64,000 nt of DNA from Trema orientale. Lineage: Eukaryota > Streptophyta > Magnoliopsida > Rosales > Cannabaceae. The DNA lies in contig JXTC01000013.1 of assembly GCA_002914845.1 (NCBI GenBank), positions 1,350,475 through 1,414,474 on the forward strand, written 5' to 3'. Under the pieces are notes generated by a model. It worked only from the letters and a program-made list of their open reading frames with translations. It was not told the origin of the DNA and ran no database searches. The position numbers were made by a program, and so were the translations under genes. Shown here one piece after another: positions 22,054-33,527 of this stretch (position 1 is the stretch's first letter; every line of letters begins with the position of its first letter).

Positions 22054-23979
22054 TTGGTGCTTAGTCTTTTGTGTGTTTCACTCACATGAATTCTTTACCA
22101 TATGTTCTTTATCTTAAAAGTGAACAGCCCCAGCTTTATGTCTTTGTGAAGGATTGGATGGTGATATAATTCACAGTATTCATGCTTTTAACTTATAAAA
22201 CATTTAAGTTGCTTAACTACTGTACCTTTTTTTCCCCCTCAACGACTTGCGTTTCATTTTCTGATCCACATCGGTGTTAGGCACTGGTTTGGCACTTTCC
22301 CAGGTCACAACCTTTAATGTATTGCATCATAACATATGCAAATTGTGACTTTTTTTTTTAAAAAACTTCTGAATCTGATTAATAGTGTGAGACTCAAAAG
22401 AATCATGGGTCATTTCATGTCCATTCTAAGTAAGCTGGTATTGTCTTTTCAAAGTCTTGAATAGCAAGGGATAAATAAAAGGGTGGTGTTTGGTTGGGAT
22501 GGAAAAGCTCGAGTGCTTTTGAGGTATGGGCATGTTTGTGGAGCTTGATTCGCATTTTGGCTCACAAGATTTGATTTTACTTCACCTTTTGAATAGGGTC
22601 ATTGAAAAAGATATGACTAGAAATTCTTGATGCATACATACATATGTGCATACCATGTGATTTTTCTTTACTTTACCCAAACTGTGAAGAGCATTCATTT
22701 TCTTTTTCAGTTATTGTTGCACCAAGTTGACAAGAATAGTAAATGTAAATAAATTATCTGTAGAAATTGATATAAAATGTACAGTTATAAATTTAAGTTG
22801 AGCGGCTAGAAACAGAGAAAGTTTTATGTTTCTGCATATGTAAGTCATGAAAATAGAGCGAGGATAGGTTGGTTGGATGACCAAATATATTTGCAGAACA
22901 ATAAAAAACCTGTCATGGTTACTGTGAAGCAGTAAATAATTGACATGGTCACAAATATACTGTTTTATAGCCCTTTGAAGAATTTCCAATAGTATCTAAC
23001 TTAACTCATTCTCAAAAGAGCAATAAAGCAATGTATGGAACTCAACCTGAAGTGTCTAAAAATATAACCATTAAAACAAGATGGGGCGAAAAGGTGTTCC
23101 ATTTATAGACTTTAAGATTAAGACACTTACATGGATCTACAATTTCCAAGACCATTAAGAACATGACCAAGCTTTGACAACTAAAAACGAGAGTTAACAT
23201 AGGATTTAGAAAGGTAATGTCCTAGGTCATATTTCTTACTTTCTAGTCATTATCCTAACAAAAATAAATAAATAAATAAATTACAAGTATGCAATGGCTA
23301 ATTCATAGCATCATGCGTCTCTATCCATTTTTAAAGACCTTATTTTTCCTCTCATCTATCCTTTTTTTTTTTTTTTTTTGCTCGGAGTAGAACTAAAGCA
23401 CATAGTAGCTAGAGATACTCAAATGGTGCTCGCATGTAATCCTTGGTTGGGGCTTATTGAGGGCAGTATCTGTTCTTTTAGTAATAATAGTAATTCTGTT
23501 TTTACACTAATTTAGTAGTTTCCGTTGTCCTTTTTTTTTTTTTTGCTAGATAAATGACCAAGTATGTTAGTTTTTACAGTGGGATCAACTGATATGCTAG
23601 GTCTTCAATCAGTTTATATACTTGATTTATGAACTGATAAGTCATCTATACCAATTATTTGGTTATAAAGAATATGTGTATACTCATATTATATAAAAGT
23701 AAGGTGAATTGTTAAAAACAGCCATTTTGCTAAAGGCCTCCTACTACATTACAACAATGGAGCCCAAGTTGCCAATATACAAGTCCATCAGGCCCAATCA
23801 AGCCTGAATCCATGACTAAGAGCCCATTTAGAAGTGAGCATATTCACCTTGGATTGTTCCTTCCCACACCTTAGTACTACTCCTCCACTTGGAAGTGAGT
23901 GGATAGGATGTACATGTACTAGAGTGATAAAAGCTCAAACCTTTGAGTTACAGTTAAATCTTTGGGAAGGAACTCAATT
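22054..23979. other. Intergenic region without recognised gene
   Basis: AT-rich with poly-T runs at about 23359-23379 and 23530-23544. It should hold the promoter of the minus-strand gene starting at 22053 and that of LTD starting at 23980. No repeat boundaries could be fixed. Confidence 0.4.
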
Positions 23980-25110
23980 ATGGCTTCAATCCCATGGACT
24001 ACTTCCACAACCCACCTGGCCTTAAACCCCAAATCCTGCACTTCTTCACCTCCTGCTCTCCCCAGATTCAACACCCACTTTGTGAGTGGCAGAAGAAGTA
24101 GTAGTAGTAGGCTTGGATGGGTTAGATCCTCCTCAGGTATTGGTCCCTCCAATGGGTCCAGAGCCAAGTGTTGGTTCAAATTTGGCAAAAATGGTGTTGA
24201 TGCCGAAGGTGCTGGCATTTATGGCAGCCAGTCCCGTGATGATTTTGATAGAGATGATGTTGAACAGGTTTTTTTTTCCCTGTTATTTTTCTTTTTTTCT
24301 TAAATATAAATATTTGATTCTTTGCTCTGCTTTTTGGTGTTTATTATTATTGAAACTTGAAAGTGAGAATTTATTCTAGAGTAATGTAATGTTTTGTCAA
24401 CTGGGTTTTGATGGAAAGTTTAAAAAACATAACATAATTATGAGGTACTGCTTGTGACTTTTGAACATTTACTTCAATGGAGGGGAGAATTCTGCACTTT
24501 GTGTATGATCAATTATCTTAGGAATGTTGTACAGATTTAGGAAAAAAGAACAAATACTTATTTTATTTGTGCTCTAAGATCTTGGTCTTGGGAAACGCAG
24601 GGGTAAGTGGTAGCTCAAATTCATTTACCATGAAGCACTTGGTTGTGTTTCAGTACAATCAGATGGGTCTTTTGGTTTGGTGCTCTTAATTCAAACCCTT
24701 TTGCAAATACCCAATTTTGTTTAGCACCATTATAATTTTTTGTCATCTACTAATGAAAACTATGAATATAGTATGGTTGTAGTCAGTGAAAACTAGTCTG
24801 AAACATGGAACATTCAAGGCCATTTTTCATTTTAACTTAGATTTTTTTACAGTATTTCAACTACATGGGGATGCTTGCTGTAGAGGGTTCATATGATAAA
24901 ATGGAAGCTCTTTTAAGCCTCAACATTCATCCAGTAGATATTCTGCTCATGATGGCTTCCTCAGAAGGTGACAAGCCTAAAATTGAGGAGTTACTGAGAG
25001 CTGGAGCCAAGTACGATATCAAGGATGGCGATGGTCGAACGGCAATTGATAGAGCTGCTAGTGATGAAATCAAGGACTTCATTCTTAATTTTTCAGTTCA
25101 AAAAGCATGA
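23980..25110 (+). CDS. LTD: LHCP translocation defect protein (LTD/GDC1), chloroplastic ankyrin protein
   Basis: LTD passes light-harvesting chlorophyll-binding proteins from the inner-envelope translocon to the stromal cpSRP pathway. Two exons, 23980-24267 and 24853-25110, give 181 residues, close to the remembered Arabidopsis length. The start is the ATG in ATGGCTTCAATCCC, opening a Ser/Thr-rich chloroplast transit peptide. The mature part begins around the acidic DDFDRDDVEQ, and the intron falls directly before YFNYMGMLAVEGSYDKM. One ankyrin-type unit follows (PKIEELLRAGAKYDIKDGDG, then RTAIDRAASDE), and the protein ends FILNFSVQKA. These are hallmark stretches of LTD. It is convergent with plastid lipocalin, 489 bp apart. 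Confidence 0.95.
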
Positions 25111-25599
25111 TGTTGATAAACTTTCAAATCATAGTTCTTATTATTGTATTTTGGTTCTTTTTTTCATTGTAATTTTTCTGAGCTTCAAATTTTGTTCTTT
25201 CTGCTTTTGCCATCAAATCTACATCTTTACCATGTAGGCTGTAGCGAGTGAAATTTACATTAATATCACTTGGTCGTTTTCGGGATCAAGACCTTCAGAT
25301 TCTGTGTAGAAAGAAAGACATGACATGTACAAGAATTGGTAACAAGAGAATCAAGAATCGCCGGATAATGCTGCCAGTTAGCCTTTTATGTGGTTAAAGG
25401 GCTGCGTTTAGTGGTTGAGAGTTGGCTGTTATGATCCCAAAGTTAAGTCTGGTTTAATTTAAAAGCTGATATTAGTGTCAACAATAACGCATTTGACAAT
25501 ATTAACACAAGAAGATGGACGAATTTATTAATTTTCTTAAGTTTCTGTATACATTGAATACAGAAGTGGCTTACAAGTTTATTAAGTTGCCCTGAGAAA
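25111..25599. other. Shared 3' intergenic region of LTD and plastid lipocalin
   Basis: No ORF of note. It holds both 3' UTRs of the convergent pair. Confidence 0.5.
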
Positions 25600-27786
25600 C
25601 TACTTGAAATACAGCTCAACAAGCTTCTTCAGAGTGTCAAACACACTAGTAAAAGGGTTAAACTCAACCGGGGCGTTCAATCCCAGATCAGGAAACTGGT
25701 TCGTTAGAGCTTGTTGCATTCCTGACATTGACATCATGGCAGCGAGCTGACTATTCGACATTACTTGGCAATCTTGTGGCGTGTCCTTGATTTTGCTCGG
25801 ATCATATCCAAAGTTCGCCAAGTAAGACTTGTATTTCTCAATGAATTTGGGTCCAGGATCAGGCGTCCTTGAGTATATCTGAAATTTGAATCCAAATACA
25901 GTTTCTATGGTTACTCACAGGACAAAATGTTAAGATCTCCCAACCAAAAAGAGACAACTTGCACAAAGCAGATAGTGTGGTAACAAGTAAAGGCAACTTT
26001 TCACTCTAGATTGATATGAACTGGAATATCGGTATCAAGTGAATTCTTACCTGTATAAAACTTCTGTCTTTCGCTCCGGAAACAAGAGCAAAATTGTCGT
26101 AATCGGTTGCAATCACATCATATGGCTCCTTAGGAATGAAAGGCAATGTTGGGAAGCGCAGAAAACATTTCTCTTTAATCATCTCTTGTTTTTCCAGCTG
26201 TGTCTCATTTTTCTCCAAATCATCCTCTGAAAGGCATTGGACCTTTCCCCTTATACCCGTTATATATCCATCAGGGCCTCCATGAACACAAAAGGTGTCA
26301 ACCTGGATTGATGGCGCCTCCATATCAAATGTATATACACCCTGCATTTTTTTTTAACTCCATATATTAAAGCAGTCATATATACTAAGTTTGACTAAAA
26401 GAATCTAAGAATAATCTTTATTTTGACTAGATTACATCAAGTAACTCAAAATATATTTATCTCAGCTTACTAAATACGTCAATGGCAAACCAAACAAGTT
26501 TTACAAATCCGCAGCTGAATCAGATTCTGCTGAGAACAAGAAGTAAGGTTTCTTCTATGCATGAGTGTCTATTACTTTCTTGAAGGAACAGTATGAGCGT
26601 CAAGAGTCACAAATCACAACTATACATACCCTTTTGCATTTACCTGCGTGCAGTGGCAATCTTCCTGACCTTGTCCGGCGAATCCACGTTTAAGAGAAGC
26701 TACTTCAAACCATCTCCCAGAATATCTGACAGGATCAAAATCCTTAGCCGTCATGCCTCTCATCATCATTAGCCTCCCCCCTCCTTTGTCCGAATTCTCA
26801 TCAAGCGGAAGAGGTGGCAAATTACTTGCTGCACTTGCAAGCTGGCATATATTTCCTTGATGGGGAACATCAGCAGCAACGGCCTGACAATAAAAATCAG
26901 TGTAACTTCTGGACTAAATCCATTGTCAAACTAGCTGAAATTTAACTTAAACTCAAATCAGTTATGGCTTAAACCAAAATTTTGGAAGAAGCCAAAAATG
27001 AATACCAATTCTTCGTTTAACAACTTTCTGAAAAATTTGATAAGGGAAGGACTCAAATTCTAAGACAAATGTTCAATTTTGGGATCTCATAAAATAATTG
27101 ACCCTACACATAGTGATAAGAATCTTCACTTTTTCCCCAAGCCAAAAACTTTTTTCTTGAGTTACATTCCCCTAATAGAATATACCTAAATTTGATAATA
27201 ATATTAGAAGATAAATAAACCCAACTAACCTGGTTTATTTGGGAGATGAAGATTAAAGAAGCAGCAAGACCAGATAAGACATGTCTGGTCAGGAGCTTAC
27301 TAGATAGAGGCTGCTCAATTGAGGACTTCACCATTATTTTACCAGGCATTTCCCTGCATTACCAGGACAATGAATTTCAATTAATTATAGGCACAAGATT
27401 AAGAGACAGAAGAAACAAAGTTGGACTAGCGAAAAACAGAAAAAATCAAGTTTAATAGACTGAAAAGAGAAAAATCGAACTTGTATAACAATTACAAGCT
27501 TCTTAAAGGAAAATTATGAGCAACCCAGTGGAGCAAAACAAGAACCCAGCACAACCCATATCAGCATTTGCAGCAACATCAGTGTGTGTACATACATATA
27601 TAAACATAGCAAATATAAATAAAAACCCAGAAAAAGGGATCACAGAAGAAGCAGATTGAATGAAAAATTGGGACCAGACAAGAAAAATACTCTAGCTTTG
27701 TGGTACCTGGAGCTGGAGAGAGAGGAAATAGCAGGAGAAGAACAGGAATGGAGAACTGGCAGTGCTTGTAGGAGAGCTTGCACCAT
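25600..27786 (-). CDS. LCNP: Plastid (thylakoid lumen) lipocalin
   Basis: Chloroplastic lipocalin, a small hydrophobic-ligand binder that protects thylakoid lipids and takes part in sustained photoprotective quenching. Five exons on the minus strand: 27786-27707, 27353-27230, 26883-26644, 26341-26051 and 25878-25600. They sum to 1014 nt, 337 residues, with consistent phases. The N-terminus is a Ser-rich transit peptide followed by a hydrophobic stretch (VLSGLAASLIFISQ) and AVAAD, which looks like a lumenal cleavage site. The lipocalin signature GRWFEVASLKRGF lies near residue 124. Further family stretches are EDCHCTQ, PYDVIATDYDNFALVSG and IYSRTPDPGPKFIEKY. The second ATG (MPGKIM) at 27349 would remove the transit peptide and is rejected as the start. 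Confidence 0.94.
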
Positions 27787-28250
27787 TTTTTTTCTAGTTT
27801 TCAAAGCTTCAGAAAATAACCCTCTGCAAAGCTCAAATTCTCTCTTTTTTATTTCTTATTTTGTTTTTTATTTTTTATTTCATTCTTATTTTTTTTTTAA
27901 TGTTTGGCTTAGTGAATTACAGAGATTAGCTCCATCATCTACTACTGTTGTTAAGCATCTCTTCCACCAGTTCCTAGAAGAAACGTCCTTTTGGCTTTTG
28001 ATAAGTCATCATCTCGACGTTGCAATTGGGTCCGGTCCCTCTTGTGACGACCTGCTTACATGGAAAAACGACATGTAGTTTGATTAATCTCACCATAGCA
28101 AATTGGCTAAATTAACTATTGGCCACGGAATTATAAAGTCAGTCTCAGTTTGGCTTTACTACTCTGAATTTTGTTTTATCGTATTTTTGACCCTTGAACT
28201 TTCGAATATTCAGTTCTGATTTTGGTTATTTTCTCTAGTGTTGGTCCTAA

Positions 28251-28945
28251 TAGGGATGTCAATTTCACTGAATGGGGTAGTGCACCGTGGTGCACCGGCC
28301 TGAATGGGGCGAACTTTCACCGTTATAAATGGTGCGGGGCATGGGGCGGGGATTCCCAGTTTAATATTTAGCGGGGCGGGGCGGGCTTGGGATTGAGTGT
28401 CCCGCACCGACCCCGCCCCGATTATATATAAGTTAATTTCTATTTTTTTATATAATAATAATTCAAGTAGATGTTTTTTAAAAAGAAAAAAGATCTAATA
28501 ATATATAGTCATATACTAATATTTTTTGAGTTATTTGGGATTGTGTTAGCTTTATAAATGAATGATATGCTATATGATTTTAGTATTAAATATTTTATAT
28601 TTGACAATTCTAACATGTTAAAGTTTTATTTGAATGTGTTTTTTAGTTATTTAGGTCTAAAATTGGAATTTTCAATGAAGTTAACTTTAATTTTCATTAT
28701 TTTTGGATGTAATTAGACTTTTAAAATATCTGAACTAACATAGAATTGTTTAATTTATACAAGATGACGATTCTAAACGGGGACCCCGATATACCAATGG
28801 GCAAACCGATTTCCGATAGAGATCCCCGAAATTGCCCCGCACCAAATACAATAGTGAATGATGCGGGGATGGTATAGTAAAATAATAATGGGGACAAGGA
28901 TGGTAAACACAAAACCGATCCCGTCCCGCCCCGTTGACATCCCTA
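28251..28945. mobile_element. Non-autonomous hAT element with 8-bp target duplication
   Basis: The terminal inverted repeats TAGGGATGTCAA / TTGACATCCCTA enclose GC-rich subterminal stretches (GCGGGGCGGGGCGGG on the left, CCCGTCCCGCCCCG on the right) and an AT-rich core of about 400 bp. Flanks are GGTCCTAA (28243-28250) and GGCCCTAA (28946-28953), an 8-bp duplication with one mismatch, typical of hAT. No transposase. Confidence 0.9.
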
Positions 28946-28953
28946 GGCCCTAA

Positions 28954-30048
28954 TACTTCGAGAAAATTGAAAACTTCGTGTCAAAACTACGAAAAAAAAA
29001 ATATTTGTTCACGGGCTACAACTGTGACAAAGAAATAATTCAAGAGCCAAAAAAATAATAATATTTAAAGTTTATGGGATAAAATTGAAACAACAATTTA
29101 CTTTTTGCTAGCTGACGTCTTCCAAAATTCTTGAGCCGAATTAACATTGATAGTATATGTTACATGGACCAGAAGGTATACTTTACTCGAGCAAATTGTA
29201 CTTGATGAGCAATGTGTCGTTCTTAAACATGAAACAACATGTAATTTGTTGCAGCGATGACAACAAGTTTGAAATACGCATGACATTTTTTTTTAAGGAG
29301 AAAAGAGAATCAGTGGTGTCCGGTGCCCTCACATTCCTCATCTAGTTTTCACTGCGGTAACTATTTGAACTGATGATCTCTACAACCACATATAGAATGA
29401 TAACGATCATATATCTGGGATTGGCTCAAACACTTTTAGGGTCTTAGGCGAATTCTTGAATGAGGGTCTTAAATACGGAAAGAAAACATCAAGTGTCTAT
29501 TATACCCTCTAAAGTAAATAAGTTACTTTATTTTATTAAAATACAAAAAAGAAAAAATAAAAGGTTAAAAGCATAATTGAGAAAAAAAATGGGCGATGAC
29601 CTGGTTATTTACGCTAGCTTAATATATGTAGTATATGATATACACATTAATGATGTCCACCATTTTTTTATTAATCAAATGATGGCTGTGATTTTCGCAT
29701 TTGAAGTGGGTAGCAAAAGGAACGAATTATATCTACATATATGAATCAAAATAAAATCGAACTCATCCTTCAAAAAATAAAAAATAAAATCAAACTCCTT
29801 TCCGTTGCGTATATCACGACTATGTAGGCTATAAATTTGGTATAACTAGAACTTGAGAGGTTTGTTTGTTTGTTTGTTTTTTTTTGTTTCTTTTTATGTG
29901 TGTTTTTGTTCGTATTCTTCTAGATCTGAAGTTTTTGATAGTCAGATTTGGAAGATTTTACTATGTCAAAAATCTTCTTTTGAAGTCGCTCACTAAGGTT
30001 GGCGATTTATGGCATTGAAATTCGTGACTCAGACGAGACTGTTGTGAC
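28954..30048. other. Repeat-rich spacer, no gene recognised
   Basis: AT-rich sequence with a GTTT microsatellite at about 29861-29890. The small ORFs have no recognisable domain. Confidence 0.4.
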
Positions 30049-30143
30049 GTTTACTAATGGACGCCTGAAGAAAGAACTACTGTAGTATTTACCGATGGAC
30101 GTCTAAAAAAGGGGAGTGCAGTAGCGTTTACTAATGAACGCCT
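30049..30143. repeat. Three imperfect 38-bp tandem copies
   Basis: Copies of GTTTACTAATGGACGCCT occur at 30049, 30087 (ATTTACCGATGGACGTCT) and 30126 (GTTTACTAATGAACGCCT), spaced 38-39 bp, directly before a LINE-like fragment. Confidence 0.7.
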
Positions 30144-30164
30144 TGAATGAATTTTTTTTCCTGT

Positions 30165-30352
30165 TAATAGGAGGTGGTATGTGCAATCATATTTCTTGTA
30201 ATAACAATATGATAGCACACACTCTTGGTTGGAGTGAATTTAGATTTATCTTGAGGGAAGTTTCTATTTTTCTTGTGCAAGCTTGTACTGTTCTTGTAGT
30301 CAATTTGACTAGTCATTCGTTTAATTCCCTTGAGAAGCTTTTCAAAAAAAAA
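30165..30352 (+). mobile_element. 3' fragment of a LINE-type retroelement (RNase H-like tail)
   Basis: The plus-strand reading has HISCNNNMIAHTLGWSEFRF, which resembles the RNase H C-terminus common in plant LINE and RNase H-like retroelement proteins (CNxxAHxLA). A short acidic-aromatic tail and an A-rich stretch at about 30344-30358 follow. It is 5' truncated. The assignment is by pattern only. Confidence 0.45.
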
Positions 30353-30724
30353 AACAAGAATGGTCATTCATTTTTTGGATATTGTATCTATAATTTAAAA
30401 TAATATTCAGGAATGTGAATATCATATTGTGTTTTACCTATTTGTAGTTTGGATATTTTTTTGGAAATGTTTTTTTAGTTTGGGTACTGTTGTTTTACCT
30501 AAACCAATGCTTAAAAACCAATAAAATGTTCACAACATTTCTATACAAATTAAAGTATCTTTCTTTTTAATTTATAATAGACACTTAAAAAGGTAATACT
30601 CTTTGTCATTATATATATATATATTTTTTAGTTTTTAAACTAAAAATATTTATCTTTTAATTATTTATATATTATATTGGCGGGTCAAATGTATCAATTT
30701 TGCGTCAGTTGGATAAACTTGAAT

Positions 30725-31015
30725 TATGCTTGTATTTTTATTCGTGTCAAGTAGGTTAACCCTTTTCGACATGTATCCATTTATTATTTTTCAACCCAAA
30801 CTCGAAATAAATTGTCAAATTTACTTTGTCGTAACCTGAATTATCATTTTTACGATGCCAAATACACTTGTATTTTTATTAGTGAAAACTAGGACTACCC
30901 TTTTCAACATGTATCCATCCATTGTTTTTTAACCCTAACCTAAAAAAAAGAAAAAAATATTGTCAAATTTTCTTTGTCATAACACGAATTATCACCCTTA
31001 CAACGACATGGTTCC
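30725..31015. repeat. Diverged tandem duplication of about 145 bp
   Basis: Two adjacent copies share CTTGTATTTTTATT, ACCCTTTTCRACATGTATCC and ATTGTCAAATTTWCTTTGTC, followed by TAACCTGAATTATCA or TAACACGAATTATCA. The second copy begins near 30869. Confidence 0.75.
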
Positions 31016-31479
31016 TAGCAAGATTTTTAAGTAGGCCACTACCTGATTCATGTGTTTTATCTTAGTTAGCTGTTAGCTATCATAAATCTTAGGCTTATTT
31101 CTCTTAGTAGGATAAGCACGTAGTTATTTTTATATTTTGAAGATTTTATTTATGTAAAATTCTTTTATTATAGCCTAATTAGGATTCGAACTCCTCACAT
31201 CCTACACACTCCCAAGAATTCTAGACCAATTGAACTTTTTATCCATGTAGTTTATGTGTGAGAGTTGTATTGGTGGAGTCCATAAATTTAGGAATTTTAA
31301 TTTCAATGCATTTGTTTTTAATCACAATAAATTAGTGAAGAACAAATGTGCAAAATTTGCTCCTGTTCAAGATTTTTGAATGAGTCTATTATCTTATTTA
31401 CTTCTTGGTTAGATACGAATTTTGAAAACTTGTTTTATATATGCATTTGTATGATTGTATTCAAAGTTCCAATATACAA

Positions 31480-31625
31480 AATGAGCTAGTGAATCGGATT
31501 CTACCCACTGAGAAACGACAACTAAGGTTAATTTCTTCTTTGCATGTCGATTATTTTCTTGAAGGAATATATATTATATATAGTATCAGTATCAACTATC
31601 AAGAGTCACTAATGACAACTATACG
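31480..31625 (+). repeat. Dispersed copy of plastid lipocalin intron sequence
   Basis: This stretch matches 26514-26635, inside the lipocalin intron, in the same orientation. Shared parts include TGAATCRGATTCT, TTTCTTGAAGGAA, TATCAAGAGTCAC (GTCAAGAGTCAC in the intron) and ACAACTATAC. The copy has small insertions of TA-rich sequence. Either a fragment of the lipocalin gene was duplicated or both are copies of one repeat. Confidence 0.65.
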
Positions 31626-33527
31626 TTAACGCGAATTAGAGAAGAAACAGACTTCAAGAAAAAGTTGAGAATACAGAACTAGGAGGATTGGTATTCTAGC
31701 TATATGTGGTGCACTGAAATCAGCTCCTACCAAATGAAACGTCCAAACCGACGTCGTATCCATCAAAACTGAACGTTAAAGTTTTAAAATCGCTAACGTT
31801 AACCTCCACGTGTCCCCAACAGAGCTCGAATCCCACCGTTAAGTTCTGGACTCTCTGCTCTGGGCCCTGAACTCTCTCATCACGACCCAATAAGGCTTCT
31901 CGTCGAGAAACGACAACACGCATCCATACTATCTATAGCGCAACCCTTGCGGACACCCCAAACGATGTCGTTCTCTACTGATATCAAGAAGGTTCAAGTA
32001 GTAATGGTGCGTAGTAGTAGTAGTTCCACTCATTGTCGTTTCACGCACATATCTATAATGGCGTAAATAACTCGGTATACATATTTCAACCCCAAAAAAA
32101 AAAAAAATTTGAGAATAGAAATTCGAATAGAAAAACCGAAGTCTAGTGAACTCCAAAACCTGACACATGGGAGGGTATTCCTAAACAAAACATGTAACTA
32201 ATAAGCTAAGATTTAAGATAGTTTTCCCCTTACAAATAAGAGATAAAGTCAATTTTAGTGAATATAATTTAATTTTTTGCTAACGTTAATTATTTTACTT
32301 TTATATTTATGATTTTTAATATATAAATTACATCTATTGATGAATGAAAAAGGCTTTTATTAAAGCTGTATCAGAGTGTAGTTGGGAGATTAATAATGTT
32401 ATAGTTAATTATGCCATGAAATATTAGAACTAGACGAGCTTTGGCTTGTAAAGTCTCGATTGCTCCCATATATATTTTGGAGATTTTGATGATAAATGAG
32501 TTTGTAAAGCAATAATTGAGTGTTTAGGTACACTGTTTATAAAGGGTTAATTTTGTTGGCTTATTATTGGCCCAAATATGGTAGGAACTATATATGAAGG
32601 TGAGGTTTTTTTATTTTTGTCTGAAAGGGTTAGAAAGTTTTTGGAAATGAAAAAGCATAATGGAGAGCGGCCGTTTAGGTATATCTATATATATGGAGTA
32701 TCACTTAAAATACGTATCTGTTTATAATTACCCACACATATTTCATATATATATATAAATGTTTAAACTAAAAGTCATGCAGCCATTGTCGTGTTTGACT
32801 TTATTCCTTTTGTTTTTGTGATTATGTCGTTTTCCATCGCTTTCCGTTTCCCCTCGGTTGTGCTTTTCTTCGTCTTCTTCTACAAAGCTACTACCACTTC
32901 TTCTTCTTCTTTTTTCAAATGGCAAATCGAATTTCTTTTAATTAGTGTCGTTTGTACGGTCTAGAGTATTGAAAGAAAGCTATTTGGGGACTCTACACGC
33001 CTTGATTATTGACCTAAGTCTCATTTGTTTGACACCTGAAACCCGCACACTCAAGAAGATTCGAAGGAAAAAAAATAATAATTGACTACGGAGGAAAAAA
33101 TCAATTGTTCTTTGTTGTTACCTGCCAAAAGAAACCCGAACCAATCAGAGATCAGCAAATAGCCATGTCAGACTGCCACTTGGGCATCCAGTGTGTCTCT
33201 CACCTGGCACTATCTACTCAGAGACCACTAACAGGTGCACCTTCCAAGCAATTGAACCAAAGTGCCTCTCGATATGTACGAGAGAGAGTGATATATGTAT
33301 GTATACTACCTCATTTTGTTACATTTCTTATTGTCATATATCCATTGCTTGAACTAAGTATCAAGTAATAGTTTCTCTTTTTTTTTTTAATAAAAAATTG
33401 ATTTTATAAACTTCATAAGGATCATCATAATCATCTCAAGAATTTCATTTTAGTTTTGTTAATTTAATTTTTTTTAGGTCATTTGAGTTTAATTTGACAT
33501 AGATAGACCTACTTTTGTACAGCGCAA
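31626..33527. other. Intergenic region with weak coding-like ORFs, otherwise nothing
   Basis: The minus-strand ORF 31720-31923 has a non-repetitive composition (TVGFELCWGHVEVNVSD), but I recognise no family and find no supporting exons. The rest is AT-rich. The promoter and a possible 5'-UTR intron of the START-domain gene (acceptor TTTGTACAG at about 33515-33523) lie at its end. Confidence 0.35.

Noticed and set aside
27656..28078. Plus-strand ORF of 140 codons
   Set aside because: It is the antisense shadow of lipocalin exon 1 plus low-complexity T-rich sequence.
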